Source of the DNA: Kuschelorhynchus macadamiae | Lineage: Eukaryota; Arthropoda; Insecta; Coleoptera; Curculionidae | Assembly (NCBI GenBank): GCA_030620095.1 | Contig: JAUTXW010004484.1 | Coordinates: forward strand, 421,001-485,000 | DNA length: 64,000 nt | Reading direction: 5' to 3' | Shown: in pieces, positions 57,830-64,000 of the stretch | Numbering within the stretch: the stretch's first letter is position 1 | Layout of the letters: every line of letters begins with the position of its first letter | Notes under the pieces: model-generated | Seen by the model: only the letters and a program-made list of their open reading frames with translations | Databases searched by the model: none | What the model was told of the DNA's origin: nothing | Program-made: the position numbers and the translations under genes

Positions 57830-58995
57830 ATTATTCTCGGAAAACAGATTAATAAGGGATATTCAAGATAAAATTAGAAAAATAAATTAGTTTGTACAAA
57901 AGCAGACCAAGTGCTGCCTTTTATTTTTGAAAATAAATTTAAGCCAATTAATCCAAAATTACTTTTTATAAATAAAGTCAGAGAGGTAATGAAAAACTCA
58001 AAGTGTTTTAGACGAAAAAACTATCAAAAGTCTGCTCCCGGATTTTAAAACTATTGCTTGCTTGTATGGCCTAATAAAAACTCACAAATCCGAAAATCCA
58101 CAAGAAATACCCATAAGATCGGTAGTATCATTCAGCAATTCACCCACGTACAATTCGGCGAAATGGCTTCATTAAATCTAATCTAAACATTTCTTTTAAT
58201 CCCACAATCAAAAATACCTTTGAACTAGTAAACGAAATAAAAAATATTGAAATACCACCGGATAGCATCATAATCTCTTTGGATATATCCAGCCTGTTTA
58301 CAAATGTACCTGTTAAAGAAACTTTAGACATTTTGAAGGATAGACTTTTTGATAGTAACTTGTCTGATCAACAAGCCTCTGATATACTTAATCTATACCG
58401 AATTTGTTTAAAACAAAACATTTTTAATTTAAAAAGTATTACATATTGTCAAGAAGATGGGTTGGCTCCACTTTCCCCGTTTTTAGCAGATCTTTTTATG
58501 GTGCACTTCGAGACAAGTTTTATTTTAAATGACGTATTTAAAAATATATATTGTATTATGCTAGATATGTAGATGATATAATTTGCCTTTGGCAAGGTAA
58601 TGTTGACAATTTGCATACTTTTCTCGACAAACTAAACTCAGCTCATTCAAAAATAAAATTCACATTAGAAATTCAAAATAACAAGAAATCCCTAAATTTC
58701 TTGGATTTAACAATTACTAATATAGATAATAAAGATAAAATAGACATATTATTAAAATCGGGTCTATATAAAATTGTTTGCAACTGTGAGGCTAGATATG
58801 TTGACAGAACCTATAGAAATTTCAAAACCAGACAAAAAGAACATCTCAGATATACATATAAGCAATAGATCAAAGGAATCGCTGTTTGCTAAGCATATTT
58901 TAGAAGCTAATCATTCATTTGATATTAACGAAATTTTTAAAGTGTTGCATGTATGCCCAAAAAATCCGATCTTAAATAATTTAGAAATACTTTGA
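57830..58995 (+). pseudogene. Penelope-type reverse transcriptase with GIY-YIG endonuclease, broken
   Basis: Penelope-like elements encode an RT fused to a GIY-YIG nuclease. N-terminal sequence (about 57890-58130) is frameshifted: ACMA..KTHK, EIPIRSVVSFSN and SPTYNSAKW-like pieces. Frame 58279-58572 gives DISSLFTNVPVKETL (RT motif with the catalytic Asp) and LAPLSPFLADLFMVHFE, where the usual MGSPLSP has lost residues. Frame 58551-58868 gives YYARYVDDIICLW (catalytic DD) and LNFLDLTI, and runs directly into GLYKIVCNCEARYVDRTYRN, the GIY-YIG domain. The end, SLFAKHILEANHSFD, is in a third frame (58774-58995). Part of the linker between RT and GIY-YIG is missing. Confidence 0.85.
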
Positions 58996-59344
58996 CACAA
59001 TACTAGTCAGAATATAAGCTTAAAGTCCCAGCAAAGCTTTGGCAGTAATTTTGTTTTCTCCTTGTTTTTTTAGAACACATTAGACCTAAATATTTAAATA
59101 CTTCCTACTTTAGTGTTATGTTTTACTATGTATATACGCAAAACTTGTTAACTTGTGCTTTGTCCGTTATCCCTTTGTTTCTTTTTTAAAATTTACTTTT
59201 AATTCAAATAAACCAAACAATTACGATAGCATAATTACACTTAGTCCGGTACCATCTATTAAACATTAATTGCAACTATTCTTCTAGTGGTTCTGAAGAT
59301 GGGGAGCATTATTGTAAGCACCCGAAACCGGTAAACACAATAAA

Positions 59345-59365
59345 TATGTCTTTTTCTTTCGTATG

Positions 59366-59407
<42 letters not shown>
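59345..59407. repeat. (TA)n microsatellite
   Basis: About 19 TA units at 59369-59407, at the junction of the Penelope-like element and the next transposon fragment. Confidence 0.95.
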
Positions 59408-59410
<3 letters not shown>

Positions 59411-59490
59411 GGTGTCCAAAAAGGTCCTACCAATAATTTAGGAATACATAGATTTGATTAAAATATCGCGATTAAGCCGTACTTGCCTTA
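59408..59490. repeat. Fragment matching the end of the MITE at 9560-9908
   Basis: cagggtgtccaaaaaggtcc, taccaataatttaggaatac and cgcgattaagccgtacttgc match the inverse of 9830-9908. It is flanked by TA at 59406-59407 on the left. The other end is absent. Confidence 0.65.
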
Positions 59491-60174
59491 GTCCAAAAGT
59501 TAATATTAAGAAAGATACAGGGTGATTATGATTAAGTTGGTTGATTGGTGATAACGGATTTTTTATAATAATACGTTTACAAGCGCCACTTTTCGCTCTT
59601 AAAAATGTAACTTTTTTATATACAAACTTATGGAACATTGTATAGAAAAAAATAGGTTCTACTGTCTTTTCTCCCAAAAAAGCTATACTTTATAAATCTA
59701 TCTACCACCATTTACGAGTTTTATCATTCTTATAAATTTTGATAAATCGTTTAGAAATAAAGCTAATATGTTTCTCTGCTACAGATGCGTTAATTCCAAT
59801 TGATTTTTGTTTGAGAAAAGCCTACTTTATAAAAATGATAAACTCGAATATCCTAAACGGTGAGTACACGGGGCTGTTTCAAGTAATAAAACAGCAAATA
59901 TTTCGAAAACGAAATAAGGTATAGATTTTTTATGAAGAAAAGATAATAGAAAATATTTTTTCTGTACAAAACTTCCTAATTTTGTATTCAAAAAGTAGCG
60001 TTCCTAGCGCCCTCTACAAGTTACATCAAAATTGAAGGCGTATTATTATTACTGGCTATAAAACATCCGTCATCACCAATTTTCACTTTAATATCTCAAA
60101 AACCATTTTATTTTAAAAAACCGAAAATAAAATTTAATCACCCTATATCTTTCTTAATATTCACTTTTGGACTA
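59489..60174. mobile_element. Long imperfect hairpin (foldback/MITE-like)
   Basis: tagtccaaaagttaatatta, agaaagatacagggtgatta (59489-59527) is inverted at 60135-60174. Further paired blocks lie inward: ttggtgataacggatttttt against catccgtcatcaccaat, and gttttatcattcttataaa against tttataaaaatgataaac. No coding sequence. Confidence 0.7.
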
Positions 60175-60356
60175 AGAGACTAATGGCTAAATAAATAGAG
60201 TCTCTATTCGGACGCGAGAAAGAAAGCTTCGAAAATGCCAAATGTGATTTTGCCGAAACGTCAGCAAAACTGTTCTTTTCAGAAGGACAGTAGTGAACGG
60301 ATGCACACCCGGAATGAAAACACATTGTATTTTTCCATCCGTGAAGGAGTAAAAAT

Positions 60357-60358
<2 letters not shown>

Positions 60359-60436
<78 letters not shown>
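60359..60436. repeat. (TA)n(TG)n microsatellite
   Basis: A TA tract of about 30 units followed by gtgtgtgtgtgtg. The open frames through it are artefacts. Confidence 0.97.
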
Positions 60437-60829
60437 TAGAGAAAGACGGAAAACGCTCTATTACATAGCGGTGTCGATGCGAATACATTGCCCGTTATGG
60501 TATGGTCTTTAACGATAAAGATATCAAATCTAGTATTTTCATAACCAGCAAGAAGATGCCCATTTATTGAAATAATATTATACAGGGTGTTTCATTTAAA
60601 ATAACAAAGTCGATTCTTTTATTTTATAAGCCTTATGCTTTTGCTGCTGGGTGCACCGAATATAAATATACCGACCTTTATTTAGATGGCCAGTTTTTCT
60701 TATTAAAATTCTAATATATATATATACTAAGTTGTATACAATATTGTATGCTAGGGCTGTAAAAATTATTAAGTGTTACCGGTTATTTAAAACTTTACTG
60801 ATAAAAAAAACACTTTTTTTGTTGCCCCC

Positions 60830-61030
60830 GGGAGGGGAGTGGATCGCAGATCTGTTAATCAAACCTTCGTTAACCGGTCGGATCGGAATTGCCTCCTTTT
60901 TGAGCCCTACCGTAGCTGTTAGAGTTGTCCTCATGGTACCGGTAATTGCCAGTCACGCCAGTCGTTGGACCCTCCATGTCTTAAACATGTCCTTTGGTTC
61001 TCTAACGCTGTCTACCAAAATGAAGTGTTA
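60830..61030 (-). pseudogene. Short non-LTR retrotransposon fragment
   Basis: On the minus strand, TWRVQRLA then LAITGTMRTTLTATVGL matches the post-RT motif (typical form QRL..L.ITGAMRTTPTAAL) of R1/I-type elements. The remainder is unrecognisable. Its GC content is higher than the surrounding DNA. The 99-codon plus-strand frame (60732-61031) is the antisense shadow. Confidence 0.5.
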
Positions 61031-61039
61031 AACAAAGAT

Positions 61040-62929
61040 AGGTGAATGGTGAATTTTTAGTGCGAAGACTATATGGCAACAAATGTCGTTCTAATAAAAT
61101 GTTTAAATATTCGGTAAAATTCCATTTATTGGAATAAAATAAAACCTCATTTTTATGGAAGAAAAAAAAAGGACATAAATTATTTTTTGTGACGGAATTT
61201 ATTTTTTGTAGACTACGTACACAATATGAAACACAAATAATAAATAAATTAAAAACTTAAAAACAAAATTAAATAAATTACAAGGGCAGAGCAAAAATAA
61301 TTTTATAAAACATTACAACAAATTTTATTTGCTCTCAAAAAGTTTTATTCTCACGTTATGAATCCCTCCTTTTACGAGGGAAAGGGAAGGAAATAATTAT
61401 TTAATGATATGTAGAGTTCATATTATTCATATACAAATTATGTTATCGTTCATTCCCTTATTACAGGGATGGATGCCCAATCTGTAAAGTACTCCTTTCA
61501 TAAAAAGAAGGATTCACATAGTAGTAGAGTACCCGCGGCCGTTTATGAACCTAAAAAGGTTTGACACTGGCTTTTTGTCAAAGTGGCCTATAGTCACTAA
61601 CCCCGTTTGTCGTGAAAAAATCGTCGTAAGGGCGCAAATTAAAATGTTCTAGTTAAGCGCATTATAAAATAGTGCTATTAATTACGCACAATTCAGTAAA
61701 AACTGGCAATATTTTCTATACAAATTATATTTCTTATGAATTTATGGAAATTAGGTTTAGCAATGGGCCCTTACGGGCTCCTAAAACACAAAAATGCATT
61801 TTCTCAGTTTGACTGGCCCTGAATTTTGATTATTTTAAAAGATTTTTGTGTTCACCCCGCGATATCTTGGAAAATGTTGATGTTACGAACACAACTTATT
61901 TGTAATAAAATGCAGAGCAAGGTTTTATCTTTCTGATAGAGCTGCATATTTTAACATATCTACAATATTGGAGAAAAACCTAATAATCTATTACATTTTA
62001 CGTTTTTACAAAATTTATCATCTTTACCAAATTTCCTTTAGTTTCATAAATAACTTTACTCAATAAAAATATACACTAGACTACAGTGTCGAACTGGCCA
62101 AGCAAAATAATTGTATATGAAGCGTTGTTAATAAAACAATTTCAAAATTCAATGACAGGTATAACATTTTTTTTATTCTTTTGAATACGACGTACTTGTT
62201 TTCTAGCCGTTGTCACATAATTATGTAAATAATAATGGTAATTGCTGATATTAAAAACAATTCTGTTTCTGATCTTCTATAAAGCAGAATTTATAAATAC
62301 ATATAAAAACGGATAAAATACGGATAACAAATTTTACAAAAGAAAATCATCGAATTGTCCTGTTGTTGAAATTGGAAACACTGTTGTCGATTTTGTTACA
62401 ACTGACGAAATTAATTATCTATGGATATGTATTAAAATAATTTGTTTTTGAGAAAAACAAAATTACATATGGCAGTTCCATTATTCAATAGTTGAGATAA
62501 AATAATACAACGGGTAAAATAAATATACTCAAAAAATGAACAGATTTCAACGCCAAAAATGACGTCACCGGGTGAATCCGTCACTATTAAAAAATCTATT
62601 ACAATTGCGTACTAAATTTTAGTACAATCTGGTCCCCAACCTTGGTAAGCAGTATTTATTCAGCGATTCGTGGTGTAGGTAGTGAACCAACATTATCTTC
62701 GGGTTCACTACCAGACTAATATTTGGTAAAACAGTTTAAATCCCCAACCCGAGATGGTAGACAATTGAAGAAGAGACCATAACACCGGTTTTGCAAATAT
62801 TACCATCATTTCCAGAACAAATATTTTAACAACATGCAAGTGTAAAAAAGGTAAGTATTTCTTTTTTAGTATTATATAGTTATTTTTCTAAATTTTGGCA
62901 TTTTTTTGATTGTGTTATAGTCTGTTTCA
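61040..62929. other. Gene-free stretch
   Basis: It includes a fragment of the dispersed-repeat end (ctccttttacgagggaaag, 61367-61385) and a perfect 11-bp-stem hairpin (62678-62712, ggtagtgaacc / ggttcactacc). Nothing else recognised. Confidence 0.42.
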
Positions 62930-64000
62930 GAAATGTATAGAGTAATGAAATGGGGAATTCCGTCCAGTTTGGCTGAATTTCGGGGACATCCATAGGCGTA
63001 GGTAAACTTTGTTTATAAAAATAATGCTAAATATCCTTATAAATCCCTGTCCTTTCCAATACCTAATGAGGTTTTGATTATTTTATAGATTGCATTTATT
63101 ATTTAATGCATACGTCATAGGCTAGTACTTAATGGAGGCAGGTAATAAAAGACAGATTATAAATACTTAATTGTGTTTTAAACATGTTGGTATTTGCTTT
63201 TACGCCACTCTGTTAACAGTAGTAAATAGTAATAAAATGGCCACATTCACTCCAAGGAAAAGATTTTCTAATAATAATTCTCCTAAATTTATTATTTTAA
63301 ATGTACACGATTACCCTATAGTTTTACTGTATAAGAAATTGTGTTGAACGATCTTCCCGAATGACTGAAATTCGAAAATCGACCGTTTTCGGTGCGGGAG
63401 AGAAAGGTAGCAGGTCAAGTGGAACCTCCCAAGAAAATTTCAGGAAGACCAGCAAAAGTCCTTGATGAAGAGACCGAATGTGCAATTCGAAGAATTATTC
63501 CTTTGATAACTAGAAAACTCTTATGGACAACTTTAAAAAATATGGATTTTCCCTGGGAAAAGTATAACGGAAAAGCGCTTATACTGGAAAGCGATGAAAT
63601 TGTTTGCTGGCGACGAAAATACTTGAGAAGTATAAAGCAGTACCGCAGGGAACAAAATATTTTTTTTATCTTGATGGGACGTGGATCAATGAAAGTTATA
63701 TAGTACAAAAAATGTGGCAAGACAAAAATATATCCAGTTCCCGCCAAGTTTTCATCGAAGCCCTGTCAACGGGGATTAAAGTGCCTTCGGAGGAGGGAAG
63801 AGACTAATAATTACACATTGGAAGCGAAGCGGGATTTTTAAAAGAAGGTTTGCCAACTTTTCAGTCGTGCCGCAGGGAGATTACCATGACATGAATTCGG
63901 ATGTTTTCGAAGACTATTTTGGTGAAATGATAAAATATCTTGCGGCTGATTCGGTAGTGGTTATGGATAACGCAAGCTATCATTCACGGTGCAGAGAGAA
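62930..64000 (+). mobile_element. IS630/Tc1/mariner-type transposon, 5' part (runs off the window)
   Basis: Starts at or near cagaaatgtatagagtaatg (62936). The ~300-bp leader is shared with 9376-9556. It is followed by a transposase gene from about 63360. The 3' half lies outside the window. Confidence 0.7.
63360..64000 (+). pseudogene. DDE transposase, frameshifted, C-terminus outside the window
   Basis: Frame 63392-63703 opens with RERKVAGQVEPPKKISGRP and DEETECAIRRI, the HTH/linker region. Frame 63604-63807 carries KYFFYLDGTWINESYIV (first catalytic D) and QVFIEALSTGIKVPS. A third frame has HIGSEAGFLKEGLPTFQS (63818-63871). A fourth has DYHDMNSDVFEDYF and VVVMDNASYHSR (second catalytic D, 63957-63992). 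YLD-TW, HIGSE and MDNASYHSR are characteristic of the DDE_3 transposases common in arthropods. At least three frame changes are present in 600 bp. Introns could explain some, but no good splice sites are seen, so a pseudogene is more likely. Confidence 0.8.

Larger units (their letters stand above)
54163..59340 (+). mobile_element. Penelope-like element with inverted ends, split by a mariner-type insertion
   Basis: The central coding part (about 57800-58995) lies on +. On the left, an inverted copy of its 3' part runs on the minus strand from about 57760 down to 57110. It appears to continue, across the inserted element (54423-56979) and an intron-like ~320-bp stretch, to the tagtggttctgaag end at about 54175-54215. 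The right end (59287-59335) carries the same tggttctgaagatggggagc and cgaaaccggtaaac phrases. Penelope-like elements often carry LTR-like repeats that may be inverted. GIY-YIG and RT motifs support the call. Confidence 0.8.

Noticed and set aside
60235..60488. Open frames through 60358-60436 with YIYI repeats
   Set aside because: Same artefact from a TA/TG microsatellite.
60732..61031. 99-codon plus-strand frame
   Set aside because: Antisense to a retrotransposon motif that reads better on the minus strand.

Overview
The window looks like a piece of an AT-rich insect nuclear genome. The order cannot be fixed from the sequence; a beetle or similar repeat-rich insect would fit. The evidence is one metazoan host gene with an insect-like Arf6 protein, many non-LTR retrotransposon remnants of the Jockey/CR1/R1 kind, a Penelope-like element, a Helitron helicase fragment, Tc1/mariner-type transposons, an Academ-like DNA transposon, long TA microsatellites and several degenerate tandem arrays. 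The only intact host gene I can support is Arf6 at 45881-46408. Nearly all other coding signal is decayed transposon.

Layout. 1-2590: Jockey-clade retrotransposon on + (ORF1 with a zinc knuckle, ORF2 endonuclease and the start of the RT), 3'-truncated. 2600-7130: no genes, one ~117-bp tandem array. 7300-8910: Jockey-like remnant on -. 9560-9908: small TA-flanked inverted-repeat element. 11101-14387: a complete but mutated DNA transposon with ~330-bp terminal inverted repeats and a 3-bp TTA duplication, encoding a flap-nuclease-like region and an eight-cysteine region (Academ-like). 14984-15600: Helitron helicase C-terminus on -, next to a ~140-bp tandem array. 16600-39745: eight large copies of one dispersed repeat family, interleaved with four non-LTR remnants and with three tandem copies of a ~0.85-kb unit that carries an exon-like block.

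41338-41735 is a ~400-bp (AT)n tract. 42155-42679 is a hAT-like MITE. 45460-47120 is the Arf6 locus. 47881-50555 holds two neighbouring inverted-repeat elements. 50640-54160 holds two ~142-bp satellite-like arrays in opposite orientation around an R1-like remnant. 54163-59340 is a Penelope-like element with inverted ends, into which a 2.56-kb Tc1/mariner-type element with ~635-bp inverted repeats has inserted. 59408-61040 holds inverted-repeat elements, a microsatellite and a short retrotransposon fragment. 62930 to the end holds the start of another IS630/Tc1/mariner-type transposon that runs off the window.

The genes do not form a functional pathway. The structure is nested: target duplications and interrupted repeats give a partial order of insertions (mariner-type element into the Penelope-like element; two retrotransposons into copies of the triplicated unit). 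The most notable object is the Academ-like element at 11101-14387. All family names here are from motif reading, without database searches.
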